Positions 22,301 through 33,980 of a stretch of 40,679 nt of DNA are shown here, one piece after another. The DNA is from Glomus cerebriforme (taxonomy: Eukaryota; Glomeromycota; Glomeromycetes; Glomerales; Glomeraceae): assembly GCA_003550305.1 (NCBI GenBank), contig QKYT01000104.1, forward strand, positions 202,638-243,316, written 5' to 3'. A program made the position numbers and the translations under genes. The first letter of the stretch is position 1. Every line of letters starts with the position of its first letter. Below the pieces are notes generated by a model that saw nothing but the letters and a program-made list of their open reading frames with translations, searched no databases and had not been told where the DNA came from.

Positions 22301-23871
22301 TTTTTTTTTAAAAAAAAACAAAAAAGAAAGATAAAATAAATAAAATAAAATTTTTAAAAAGTTATCTAAAAACAAAAACTCCGTTATTTCATTTAGCGTA
22401 TGTTCTGTACTACCACATACGTTACATCATCTGTATGTTACACGTATGTTACACAAAATATTTTGTATTTCTAGCCTAATAATTTTTTGTGAATGTGGTG
22501 GGTATAACAACAGCGTAAATGGTCATTACTTATTTAGTTATTAAAAGTTTTTTTTTAAAAGGTTTTCGCTATAATTGTTATGAACAATCAATCTAAGGTT
22601 ATTAGTATTGTCATGTCGGAAAACACACAACGCGTGAAACAATTTTGGGTGAGAACAGTTTCCCATTCTAATTGTATGATTTGTATCTTTTTTTTTTCCA
22701 AATATAATATTATCAACGATTACGGTATAATATTACCTTGTGTATTTAATTCTTTTTAATTCTCTATATAACCACAGTCACGTAATGAAATTAGGGTTTT
22801 TTACTATCCCAAAACAGTGATTACCGTGATTATTTAGCTGAGATTTTATGTCAATCTTTCTAACCAAATAATTCTTAGAGACAATTTAAGAATTGAATGG
22901 TCCAAATTTCCACAAGTTTTATAGTCTTTTTTTTTAATTTTATCATTTGTACGGACGAATTAGAAATCATTAATTCTTCTTAAAAGAACTTTAGTAAATC
23001 AATTGAATAATAGACGTTCTTCCTTGAAAACGCAAATTAATAAAATATTACTACTCTATATTTTTATGGTGAACATATAGAAGTAATAGAACTAACTTTT
23101 ATGTTATAGTAAGTACAACTTGTGCTTTCAACTTAAATTGTTTCATCTTATTTTATCTAAAGTAATATCTTACCAAACAATTGAATATAAAATACACGCT
23201 TTAAATTCTTTCAAGTTTATCTTTAAGGATCCATTCGAGAAAGGTTCCATATGACTTTTATTCTTTTTATACTTTTTAAAATGGTATTTACACTATTTAT
23301 ACTTTCAACTAATATCTATTAAACAATTATTTATGAATTTGATTCAAAGACATCAATCAATGTACAAAGTTATTTGTTAGGTGATATCCTAATTATATCA
23401 CCTAATTTTGAAAAAAAAAGTTGTGCTGCAGAGTGCAGAACTACGGATTTATTTATTACACAATATGCAAAAACATAATGGTTTACCTTTAAAAGTCTTT
23501 ATTTGCAAAAGTACTTCGAGACGATTAGGCGAAATCGATATTAAGGTATTATGTTACGAGTCGTTAATACATTCGTTACCTTGTGATCATAGTCGTACAA
23601 ACTTTGAGCCACTAAGCCAAATTACTTTTGTTGTTAAACGGGAAGGAGAGCCAGGAGAACCTTTTTTTTTTAAAAAAAAAATATCAATGGTGTAACCTAT
23701 ATGGTTGATAAAAAATAGTAACACGAGTGTAAAATTATAAAACGGAGTATTTCCACTGTTATTTAAGCAAAAATTTTTTAATAAAAAATTTTTTATTTAT
23801 TAAAACGCTTAAATGTTTATTCTTCATTAAAATTTTTAAGAAAGTTTAACTGATATTTAAATATTATCAAA
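22301..23871. other. Intergenic region between two divergent paralogues
   Basis: About 1.57 kb separate the start codons of two divergent kinase-Sel1 genes, so promoters for both lie here. A 95-codon open frame at 23408-23695 (plus strand) is not recognised and runs into an A tract; I do not call it a gene. A T-tract/A-tract pair (CTTTTTTTTTTAAAAAAAAAA) near 23660-23681 can form a simple hairpin. Confidence 0.45.
22411..22455. promoter_or_regulatory. Repeated GTATGTTACA motif upstream of kinase gene 1
   Basis: CATACGTTACAT, GTATGTTACA and GTATGTTACA occur within about 45 bp, roughly 110-155 bp upstream of the minus-strand start at 22300. Three near-identical 10-mers at promoter distance suggest a binding-site cluster. 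The factor is unknown and chance in AT-rich DNA is possible, though these words are less AT-rich than their surroundings. Confidence 0.3.
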
Positions 23872-26272
23872 ATGGATACAAATATACCAAATGAAGAAGT
23901 AGTTCCTTTTATAAAATTTAGTCCTTTAATTACTGAAATTGGAAATGTTCTTAATGAAGTCATTGATATAGCACAAGCTGCTGAACATAACAAGAGAATT
24001 TGTAACTCACTTAAACAACGAGTTTATGCTGCAGATTTAGCAGTACTTGATCTTAAAGTTCATAGAGATAAACAAGAATATTTTAATAAGAAAAATTATT
24101 TATGTTTACAAAATTTAGTTACTGTCATAAATCAAATTAAAAAATTTATGACGGATATTTCTCAAATGAAATCTTTATTAAAATTAAAATTCATTCAAAC
24201 AAAAAATGTTGAGAAAACTTTTAAAGAATTATGTAGAGATTTTGATATTTGTGTTATCAGTATAGATTTATCAAAATTTACTGATATGGTTAAAAGTAAA
24301 ATTCATCCTGAAGAAGAAATTGCATCAGTAAAAGCCGATCAAGATGATTTCAATAATGTAAGATTAAAAAAATATATATATAAACCATTAATTTTAATAA
24401 AAATTATGATTAATTATTAATTCAATTATAAAAAAAAATAATTTTTAGTATTTAGCAAAGATTGTCGAAGAAGTTGGATTTGACGTCAAAGAATTAAGTA
24501 ATGAGTTTTCCTCAATGGTTTTAAAAATCAACGCGATGAATAGTACTATGGAAAAACTTTTGGATGAACAAACAAAGAATACAAAAAATGAAACTGATAA
24601 AATTGGAGACCTTTATCAATCGAAAATTGATAAAATTTTTACCAAACATCAATTAAAATTTTCTGATTACNATAAGACNGATAANGAAGCACGTAAAAAT
24701 GTGACTAAATGGGTCAATGTTAAAAATAAAGGTGATGAATTCGCATTCAAAGTCGTCTCTGAGGAAGATAAGAATAGTGTACAAAATCAAGTTACAATTC
24801 TTAAAGAACTTCACAATCAACAAAATATTATAAGATTTTATGGACTTACTTGTGACGGGAATAAATGGTATTTGGTAACTGAATGGGCCGAATATGGTAA
24901 TTTACGCGAATATTATACAAACATTAACGATAAAAGTCGATTTAATCGTAGATTAAAATTACGTATGTCTCTTGATATTGCTCGTGGATTAAATTTCTTA
25001 AGAACTGTAGAGGTAAGTCATAAATTTATTTTTAACCGTTTAATTGTTCGTTTCACTTAATATATATTTTCTATTTATAGATTGTGCATCGTGATATTAG
25101 GGCCGAGAATATATTGATCACATTACATGAGACTGCAAAACTTGCAAATTTTAAATTAAGTCGCTCATTGAGCGCAGCAACATTAAAGCAAGGACAGAAT
25201 TTAGAACGAGTTCGTTATTGTGCTCCCGAATTATTGGAGAGAGCCCCAAACTTCAAATATGATCATAAATGTGAAGTTTATAGTTTTGGAATTTTACTTT
25301 GGGAGATCGCTGAAGAGAAAATTCCTTATGAAGATTATAAGGATATTGTAAAAATAACTGAAATTGTTCGTAATAAATATCGGGAAAAATTTTCTGAAGA
25401 TAGTCAAATGCCGGAATCATTCAAAATCTTGGCGATTAAAGGTATGAAACAAAAAATACTAGCATCTTTTAAATTTTTATTATAAAATGTTTAATCGATC
25501 TTTTTTTTTTTTGTTTTTTTTTTTAGCTGTTAACCATGACCCAGAATTTAGGCCAAAAGTTACAGATATGTTTGAAGTTCTTAGTAAATGTTTCGAAGAA
25601 TTAGAAAGACCAAAACCAACACCATCACAATCATCAGATTCTAGCAAATCACAAAATCAACCTAGCACGACATCAAGGCGTACATCAAGCTTTGATCAAA
25701 ACGAATGCACCATTCCTCAAAGTGATGAAAAATTACCAGATTTCGAATCATTCAAATATATGACACTTGCTGAAGCGCAAAAACAACATAAGATGATTGA
25801 TAGAAGTAATAAACTCATTGGAGATGTAAAGACTGCGTATAAATGTTTTGAAGAATATGCAAACCCAAATAATACGATTCGTAATCAAATCATAGCGAAA
25901 TATTATAAAGCATATTATATTTCAAGAGGATTGGTTGAAAGCCCCAAGGATAAAGATAAAGTTATTGCGCAATTATTTAAAGAAGTCGCTGATGATGAAG
26001 CAAATGAATTCCCTGAAGCGAAATTAAGATATGGTGATTGTTTATATAATGGTAAAGGTGTCGAAAAGAATTTGACAGAAGCCCTTAAATATTTTGAAGC
26101 AGCAGCTGCTAATGGTTTTAAGGTAGCAATGTATAATGCTGGAAAATTATATTTTAATGGCGATGGTGTTAAGAAAGATGAAGAAAAAGCAATCAATTAT
26201 ATGAAATTAGCAATTTATCATGAATATGAACCTGCTATCAAATTTTGTAAGGATAATGATATTCCATTATAG
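23872..26272 (+). CDS. MLKL-like helical domain / pseudokinase / Sel1 protein 2, 718 aa
   Basis: Exons: 23872-24357, 24449-25012, 25081-25441, 25527-26272; total 2157 nt, same three intron positions as the paralogue at 19917-22300. Architecture: helical MLKL-like domain (PLITEIGNVLNEVIDIAQAAEHNKR), coiled-coil brace, kinase-like domain with EFAFK, HRDIRAEN (353-360), ANFK instead of DFG and CAPELL, then a Ser/Thr linker and Sel1 repeats (FPEAKLRYGDCLYNGKGV, ALKYFEAAAANGFKVAMYN, KAINYMKLA). Three ambiguous bases (24671, 24679, 24685) fall in the brace-to-kinase linker. Both paralogues keep the same lost residues, so loss of DFG predates the duplication. Most differences from the paralogue are in the brace and linker. 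Substrate and partners unknown. Confidence 0.9.
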
Positions 26273-28060
26273 TCATTATAATTATTATCTGAAAATTTTT
26301 ATTTTTTATTGTAATTTAGATGATTTTCCAATATCATTTTATCAATAAAATCTAAATTATTTTACTTCAATCTGACAAAGTATTTATCAATTATATCGAC
26401 CTATAGATTTTATTTTCGTGTATGGATGTTAAAGATAAGATAATAGATAATAAAATCTGCAGCGAGGGGTGAGAAATGTCATAGAAAAAAAAATAATACA
26501 AAGGAGAAATAATAGTTTTGGAAACAAAACAACTTTGCTCTAAACAAATTAGTATGTAAAAATATAAATATATTTAAAGATGATACGCTCAATAAAAGAT
26601 TAAATTGTGATATACCCGAAAATATCCGATTATACTGACAAAACTTAAAAATACATGTGTAGATATTATTGGATTAAATTAATTATACTGTATATATATT
26701 TAACAAATACGATATAAAAATGCTTAACAATAAGAAAACAACAATATCTAATAAATAACCAATCATTTCCTTTATTAAAATATGAATACTTGATTAGAAT
26801 CTTGCGTATCACAAATTGATTAAACCATACAAATAAATATTAATTTATGTCAATCGCAAACAAAATTTTTATGTCCGTTGACCGTTGTAAATAGCCACAA
26901 TAAAATTCATTTTTTTTTTTACTAAATTTTTATTTAAGGTAACAAAACAAAAAGTTATAGATTCAATAAGATGATGTTATACAATCACATTTTCTTTTTC
27001 CCCTTTTATGAATTAGTGGACTTTTGTATTCACATACATCGATCTTTTATTTGCGCAGCAATTAAAAAGCACGCATTTAGATAACAAAAAAACAGTTATA
27101 AGATTAAAGAAGATCAAGAAAAAAAATTGGGTTCATTATTACTAAAAATGTACATTAATACAATTAAATATTTGTAGACATATCATAATTCTCATTCAAA
27201 AGCGCCATGAATGTAAATATCTGACATCGTATAATTTGATGACGTAATTATTTATTACACAAAGGCCATGCTATTTAATCATCAATGGACTATAACTTTG
27301 AATTAAGGTTTGATGATTTAATTGGCGCCAAAATTGGCTTTATAAAAAAAATAGAAATTTATTTTGAATGTAGTGAATGAGTGTCAAGTTAAGGAAAAGA
27401 AAGAAAAAAGAATGTTCTTTATTACGCATGATGTTACTATTTTTTTATCACTCATTCACAATAATGGTAGTAGAGTTCGAGAGAGAAGAGAACGGAATCT
27501 TTTGAGCTCGAAGCGAAACTTCTAATCTTTGAATGTGTATTATACGTAGAAAAAATTCATTATTAACAAATATGGATGTATTAAAAAAAGCTTGCGTGTG
27601 CACATGCAACGATATCTGGTATATATAGAACGCTATTATTCAATTAGTATTGTGAAAATCACATTCTAAGTAATTTTTCTATATCGGTGTACCTTCTCCA
27701 AGATTGAATATCATTTACCTTATAAGTTATTATTTTGATAGACACTTTGTCATAAAAAAAAAAAAAAACGTAGATTAACCTAATGCATTTAGCTATTCGC
27801 CATCCTGATTTTAAACTTGAATACTCTTCCGATACCCGATTGGTGCGTAGAATTTTAAAGTTAATAAAATATTTGACGATCATTCAACTTCGAATCACGC
27901 GCGAAAAAATATCTATAAATACCCCTCACTAAAAAATGGCGCTTTTTTTTACCTGCTTTTTTTTTAAAAAAAAAAATTTTTTTTTTATATACAAATAAAG
28001 ATTCGAGGAATAAATATATATTAATTATAACAAGAATTTAACAAAAAAATATTAGCGGAT
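26273..28060. other. Intergenic region, no gene seen
   Basis: 1.8 kb between the kinase-Sel1 gene 2 stop and the ABC transporter start. Short frames (for example 27659-27883, minus) are not protein-like. A (T)n(A)n block near 27959-27988 can form a hairpin. The ~100 bp around 27470-27530 has less A/T bias and may be upstream regulatory sequence, but I recognise no element. Confidence 0.45.
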
Positions 28061-30429
28061 ATGAACTACGAGTATCACCGTGTATCAATTGATGATGATG
28101 ATGATGTAACAGTCAGAGGCGAAGAACAAGGGTAAAATATCAATAATAAAATAATAAAATAAAGAATCTTTTATTTATTAATTTCATATCAAATTCACAT
28201 ACTTTTCTCGTTATTTTACAAATAAGAACACCAACAAAACCGGTCTCGTTAATAGTAATGGAACAAAATTATTTAAAAAGTAAAAGTCAATCATCATTCG
28301 ATAGATTGTTTTTACATCGACTTTTTCGTATATTACGTCTTCTTTTCTCCCCCAAAAGTCTAGAGGGAAATGTAATCAAGATATGGTTATCCTTAATATG
28401 CACTAGTTTATTAAGTGAAGTTTTGTATTATTTCGTTGGTACAATTCCAAGTAGATTTTATACTGTATTGGTCGGCAAAGATTTAAATGGGTTTAAGCCA
28501 CTCATGTTTTATTCACTTGTGATCATCCTTTGCGCTGGATTTGTATGTATATGAAATGATGATTGGTTTTTTTGTTTTTTTTTCCTATCCAATTAAATTA
28601 ACTTCAATTATTAAAGGGTCGAAGTATGGTAAAATACATTGGAGGTTTATTTGCTATATCGACGAGGAAAATATTGACCAGAACTTTACATGATGGTTAT
28701 TTGAGCGACTCAAGCACTTTTTATCGTTTATTAAATTTTAGGTCTGATATTGATAATCCGTAAGTAAAATGTTTGTTGATTTTTACCCTTTGTTCCTCAC
28801 GCTCTTTATTTTATTTTAATCGATATATTTTACCATTAGTGATCAACGAATAACACAAGATGTCGATAAGTTCTCAGAAACATTGAGACTTATATGTCAA
28901 GAAACTATTATTACACCAATTCTTATCATTTATTATACGTATAAAACATGGAGTTTGTGCGGATATTTAGGTCCGCTTTTAATTTATGCTTATTTCTTTG
29001 TGGGAATTGTAGCAAGTAGATTCTTTATAGCTCCTTTGGTAAAGTTAGTTTTTATGAAAGAATTTCACGAAGGAAATTTTAGGTTTCTTCATGTTAGAGT
29101 ACGACAATTTGCTGAACCTATCGCCTTAAGTTGGGGAGAAAGAGCTGAACATTATCATTTAGATTCCTTTTTTAATAATATCTTAAGATATCAACGTCAA
29201 ATTGTTGATCGTGAACTCGCTTTGGAAGCTCTGACTGAAACATTCTCATATTTTGGATCAATTTTAAGTTATCTCATAATTGCAGTTCCTGTTTTTGCTG
29301 GAGATTATGATGGAATCGAAAAAGATAAACTTAGTGGAATAATCAGTATGAATGCTTTTCTTTCCCTGTATTTGATTTATCTATTTACAAGAGTTGTGGA
29401 ACAGGGTACAAAGATATCCGATTTGGCAGGTTACACTGCACGTATCGGGCAACTATTAGAGGTGCTTGAAAGCATTAACGATAATATTGACAACGTTGAT
29501 ATTAATTATACTTTCGATGATCATCACGGGTAACTTAATGATTTATATTTATATATATATATGTTTTTTTTTTTAGAAAATTAATTTAATTTCTTTTTTT
29601 TTTTGTAATAGGGAGTTGTCGATAGAATTTGATCATGTATCATTTACATCACCTTCAGGAACTCAATTATTATCGGGTTTCAAATTCATAATTGAACAAA
29701 ATAAAAATGTTATAATTATGGGACCAAATGGAAGTGGGAAAACTTCAATACTAAGAATTATGTGTGGATTATGGCCAAAAACAAATGGTCAAATAATAAG
29801 ACCAACATCAAATTATCGACAAAAAGTATTATTATATTTGCCACAAACTCCTTATTTGGTATTTGGATCTTTACGTGATCAAATAACGTATCCAATGATA
29901 AATGACGAGAATAGAAAACTTGGTAATTATAATAATTATGTAAAAAAAAACTCATAATTTATAAAAATATTTTATTTACTTATTTATTTTTTTTATTATT
30001 TTTTTTTTCTTTTTTTTAGTGAGTGATGATGAAGTAAGAGCATTACTGGATAAGGTTAATCTTGCACATATTGAAAAAAGAGTGGAAACGTTTGATTCAC
30101 AATATGGAATTGATTGGGACAAAATGTTGAGCCCTGGTGAACAACAAAAAATTGCATTTGCTAGATTATTTTATTGGAATCCAGTCTTTGCTGTACTTGA
30201 TGAGGCAACAAGTTCATTGGATTCAAACACAGAAAACCGATTTTTTGAAATATGTAAAGAATTAAATATAACTACAATTACTGTATCACATAACAAGAGT
30301 TTACTACAATATCATGATAAAGTATTATTATTAGATGGTAAAGGTAGTTATACGACAAGTGATGTTGATATAAATGGGTCTGAAAATATTGAAAGATGGA
30401 TTGATGGTACTCTAAGGTCTTTTTCTTAA
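28061..30429 (+). CDS. ABC half transporter, subfamily D (ABCD4-like), 646 aa
   Basis: Exons: 28061-28131, 28227-28542, 28617-28759, 28840-29529, 29612-29922, 30020-30429; total 1941 nt, in phase. An acidic N-terminus (SIDDDDD) precedes an ABC_membrane_2-type domain with several hydrophobic segments and the subfamily-D pattern HDGYLSDSSTFYRLLNF then DIDNPDQRITQDVDKF. The nucleotide-binding domain has Walker A GPNGSGKTS (444-452), Q-loop LPQTP, signature LSPGEQQ (547-553), Walker B VFAVLDE (566-572) and H-loop His601. LSPGE rather than LSGGE, with FARLFYWNP after it, fits ABCD4-type (lysosomal/vacuolar cobalamin-related) better than the peroxisomal fatty-acyl members. The protein should dimerise. 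All ATP-site motifs are intact. Confidence 0.92.
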
Positions 30430-31390
30430 TTAATCATTAGGAAAAAGGATTTGGCTTTATATTTTGAACATTTGAGCAATTTCGTTTCTTTTTTTATCAT
30501 AGAAATTTTATCATGTTGAGATTTATTAGGAACATTTTATTTTTTTTTCATTTATTCAAATTTTCTTTCATGTAAAATAAATGACAAGTAACATATCATT
30601 TTTTCATTAAATTCACAACATTTTTAAATAAACTATAACAAATATTTTCGTTTTCGTCAATTGAATGTCACCGCATAATTAATCTTATTATTTATTATTT
30701 ATCACATTGCATCCCACTTTCTATATTTATTATCACCCTTTTTGGTGTACAATAATTATAATTAGTTATGTAGCATACTAAACATAGTCCATTTGGATCG
30801 ACATATACATCCCCAAAAAATGTCTGCAGAACCTTAAAAACGAATTCACTAAACATAAACATAAAGATCAGCAATCTGGTGCGTTGTCAGATCTTGCCAT
30901 CTTGGTGATGTTGCAGATAAACATACCTCAAAGACTGGTAAATATTCAATCAAATTTTGTTTTTTTTTTCGTCTTCACTATCGTGTAATAATCAAACAAT
31001 AACGAATACTTGTGCTTTTTACTTTCCGTTTCTTATCGTCAAATACCGCCCAAAAAACACATTCACGTCTTTGTAGAACTTGGTAAGTGAGTCGTAATAA
31101 ATTTAGTCAACGCGAATTAACGCGATAATTTTTTAGTCGTTTTTTGTTCTCTTCTTCACTATGTCATATTTGTTAACATATTTTATCTTTTTTTGCATCA
31201 GTCAAGAAAAACGTTATTGATGCTTTCCCTCAAGGTATGTCTTCAGTAATTCTTGCCGGAAACTCGCTATTCTTACATTAAGGCTGACAACATATTATGT
31301 ATACGCTAGGATTGCCATACGTGAAACCAGAACCTTTATACTTCTGGTGCAGATTGGGAATATCAACTTGGCCCATCTATGAAGTATTTA
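30430..31390. other. Intergenic region with possible eroded coding traces
   Basis: The 3' region of the ABC gene, then 30780-30960 with an open stretch (TSPKNVCRTLKNEFTKHKHK...) that might be an eroded exon of the CRN-like relic downstream. I cannot support an exon structure. Confidence 0.35.
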
Positions 31391-32020
31391 TTGGCATTTT
31401 TGTGATACCAATTTGTATTCAACTATCACTTGCAACCCAAACCAGATAGCTTGATCCCATTCTTTAAAAATGATGAGATTACTAATACTCTTGTGGAAGA
31501 CTGTGGAGGGCATGGAAGAGCTCTAGAAGTTCTGAATGACTGTTTGGCCGGTCGTAATATCGAAGAATATAACATCATACTTTGATGAATGTAATCTTAC
31601 TGAAAAATATCGTGATGCTATTTTTGGTTTTACAGAATATGCCAGGCATATGGAAAAGTTGAATGAACTGAATTCTAATTATTCAGGAAAGGAACTAAAA
31701 AACCTACTTACTTTTTAGATGGTGGAGGTTCTAATTGCACGATCATCGACTTGGCGTCTCTTAAATAAATATAAACCTATTCCTAAAACTGACAAAACAC
31801 CAGATGAATTTTCTGGGAATGGATTGACTCGATTCGAACCAATAAGTAGTAGTAGTTGAATGGAATATCTCACTGCACCTTACATATGGTCCTGGATATT
31901 TGCAGAAATATCTAATGAAGAAGGAAATCTTATACTGAGAATTGCTGATTATGAGGAGCAGAAAGTGCTTCTAAATCCAGTAACATCATTACAAACCAGA
32001 ATCATTCCTAATGAAATTTA
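31391..32020 (+). pseudogene. Decayed CRN/RHS-type P-loop ATPase-like fragment
   Basis: Plus-strand fragments: PFFKNDEITNTLVEDCGG then HGRALEVLNDCLAG (31461-31560), a frame change near 31560, TSYFDECNLTEKYRDAI, a stop at 31716-31718, and then NGLTRFEPISSSS with a TGA (31857-31859) before MEYLTAPYIWSWIFAEIS and ADYEEQKVLLNP. I recall 'GG..RALE' and 'LTAPYIWxWIFAE' as recurring features of the large CRN/retrotransposon-hot-spot-like ATPase proteins of Rhizophagus. The P-loop part is not found upstream. It has at least one frameshift and two stops, so it is non-functional. Its 3' end abuts the last exon of the coiled-coil gene on the other strand. Confidence 0.5.
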
Positions 32021-33363
32021 ACACTTCTAAGGTAAATATACCCATAATTGCAATCTAACAATAGTGAAATAACTTACAGCGTTTCCAAGATTCCATCAGT
32101 GATCTCGGCAAGCTTCTCATTAGATTCCTTCCACCTTCCATCATGTAAAAGTGCTCGGGGTAATTTATTAGTGTCACGACTAGCAAAATCTCGTACAAAT
32201 TCGTTACATTTCTTTCGTATAAATGCTGGAAGAGTAGTAGGCACCATATTTCGTGCTGGTTTCTAATAACAGATTAGGATTAGTATTACATTTCTTATTT
32301 ATTACTTTAATGGATGCTTACCATAAAATTTTCACGTAATTGTTTTGGCAACTTATTTATTATATCCGAATCATCTGCAATAACTTGGCTTCCCAGCGGA
32401 ACCTTCCATGTTAATTCGTGTGTAGATACCTGATTTACGGCTGAGAACAAATGTTGATAAAGCGTTGGAGTGTTTTTTTTTAGTTTAGATTTCAACTTAT
32501 TTATGTTGCTTCTGATTTGAGCCGAACTAAGAGGTTCTTCTTCGTTTACTTTTACAACTCCAATGGCTCGCAAACTAAAAATAGCTTTATATGAAATGTC
32601 AAACTAACGCAGACATAAAGTAATTAGTTTATACCCACACAAATAATATTATTTTCAGAGGCGCATGCGCTGTCAGATTGTAAACAAGATTTCGTTTTTA
32701 TGAGGTTAGCTACTCCATCACGCAAACAAAAATCTTGTGCGATGTTAAGATATCAACACAAAATTAAGCATGTATATATAACTCAAAGAACCCTCCTGCT
32801 GTCGAGGAAAAATCCTGTTGGCAGGCTATAGGGAACTTAAGCCATTATGCTCTCTTCCTTACATCACTGTCTGCGTTTTCATCACCCAAATTAATATTTA
32901 TAGAAAACTTTCATCAACTTACCTCTGAAAGAATTTCGAGAAGTGTTGTATGTCGTGAAGAACCTCGAACATTTTGACTATTTGCGAGAGTTACTGCCTG
33001 AGATATAATATTTCTCAACTCATCCTTTGATACCCATGGCCGTACTGTCACCACTGGCATCGCTTCTTCATCATTTTGTGTCTGACCAAATGACAACGCC
33101 ATCCCATCCACCGCTGAACCCTGTTCTAATAATGCAAGTCTAGCCTCAAGCTCTCCGACTCTAGACTTGAGTTCAGCATTCTCAGCATCATGCCTTGCAT
33201 TCTTTTCAATAATTTGCTTCAGCCTCGCATTCTCAGCCTCAACCTCAGCAAATCTTAGTAACTTCTCTCTAAATTCGGGAATCTCAGCATTCTCCTTCCT
33301 AAGCTCTGCAATCTCGACTAAGAGCTTGGAATTTAATTCTCTCAATGAATCAATGGATTGCAT
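32008..33363 (-). CDS. Coiled-coil protein of unknown function, several exons
   Basis: Exon 1 (33363-32923, ATG to GAG|GT) encodes 147 residues: a long Glu/Ala-rich coiled coil (residues ~5-85, with LRKENAEIPEFREKLLRFAEVEAEN split by charged heptads), then a linker with VVTVRPWVSKDEL. Further exons 32574-32322, 32262-32078 and possibly 32026-32008 (GT/AG, mutually in phase) encode LRAIGVVKVNEEEPLSS..., NKLPKQLRENFM, NMVPTTLPAFIRKK and DGRWKESNEKLAEITDGIL. Exon 1 ends in phase 0 but 32574 needs two bases from upstream, so a further small exon or another splice choice must exist between 32922 and 32575; I could not settle it. Similar 'ENAEL' coiled coils are common in this fungal group. No catalytic motif. 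Role unknown. Confidence 0.6.
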
Positions 33364-33418
33364 GTTCGATAATAATTTTTAGAATAATTCAAAAGTTCTT
33401 TAGCATAGATAAAAAAAC

Positions 33419-33435
33419 CGTGACAAAATGTCACG
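33419..33435. promoter_or_regulatory. Perfect 7-bp inverted repeat upstream of coiled-coil gene
   Basis: CGTGACA, AAA, TGTCACG lies 56 bp upstream of the ATG at 33363 (minus strand). Its symmetry suits a dimeric DNA-binding protein or a small hairpin in the 5' UTR. The function is inference. Confidence 0.3.
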
Positions 33436-33980
33436 ATCGGAATTACTGATTTATTGATGTAAAAAAAAAAAATAAATTACAAGATTCGAAAATACATAAA
33501 CGTTTACAAAGTGAAGTAGAGTCTTCGTTCATCTAAGCTATCTATGTACTAACACATCCCAACATTAACTCTAATCCGATTTCATTTGTTAGAAGAATCA
33601 GAAATAAATTAACAATATTGGCTCACCGAAAGTTTATGTTCTCCGATAATAAGATCCCGAGCAAAAAAATAGATATTAGCTTTGCAAGCTCTGAGTCGCT
33701 TTCCCGCAAATGCAAAAACATAACCGAAAAAAATATATTTCATTCATACCTTAAATGCAAAGTGTCTCGTCCGGACTTCAATAATAACACTTCTTTCAAA
33801 CTAAGATAAGCCGGTTTCTTTTTAATAAGTTCATAACATTCCTGCTCGGCCGGGAGTAAGAAAAAAGTTATTTTCAATTAGTGACCCAAAAATCTACCAG
33901 TCATATGTCCAGTGACAGTATCACAGGGTATCCTTGCCATTACAAAAACAAATGTGCGGAAGCCTAAAGGATCTCTAAAA
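33436..33980. other. Intergenic, no supported gene
   Basis: A 63-codon plus-strand frame (33618-33809) is basic and unrecognised, and a GTG-started extension precedes the gene at 33981. Either could be an upstream exon, but no splice pair joins them convincingly. Confidence 0.35.

Noticed and set aside
23408..23695. 95-codon plus-strand frame between the kinase paralogues
   Set aside because: Not recognised, no splice context, ends in a homopolymer; lies where promoters are expected. Not enough to call a gene.
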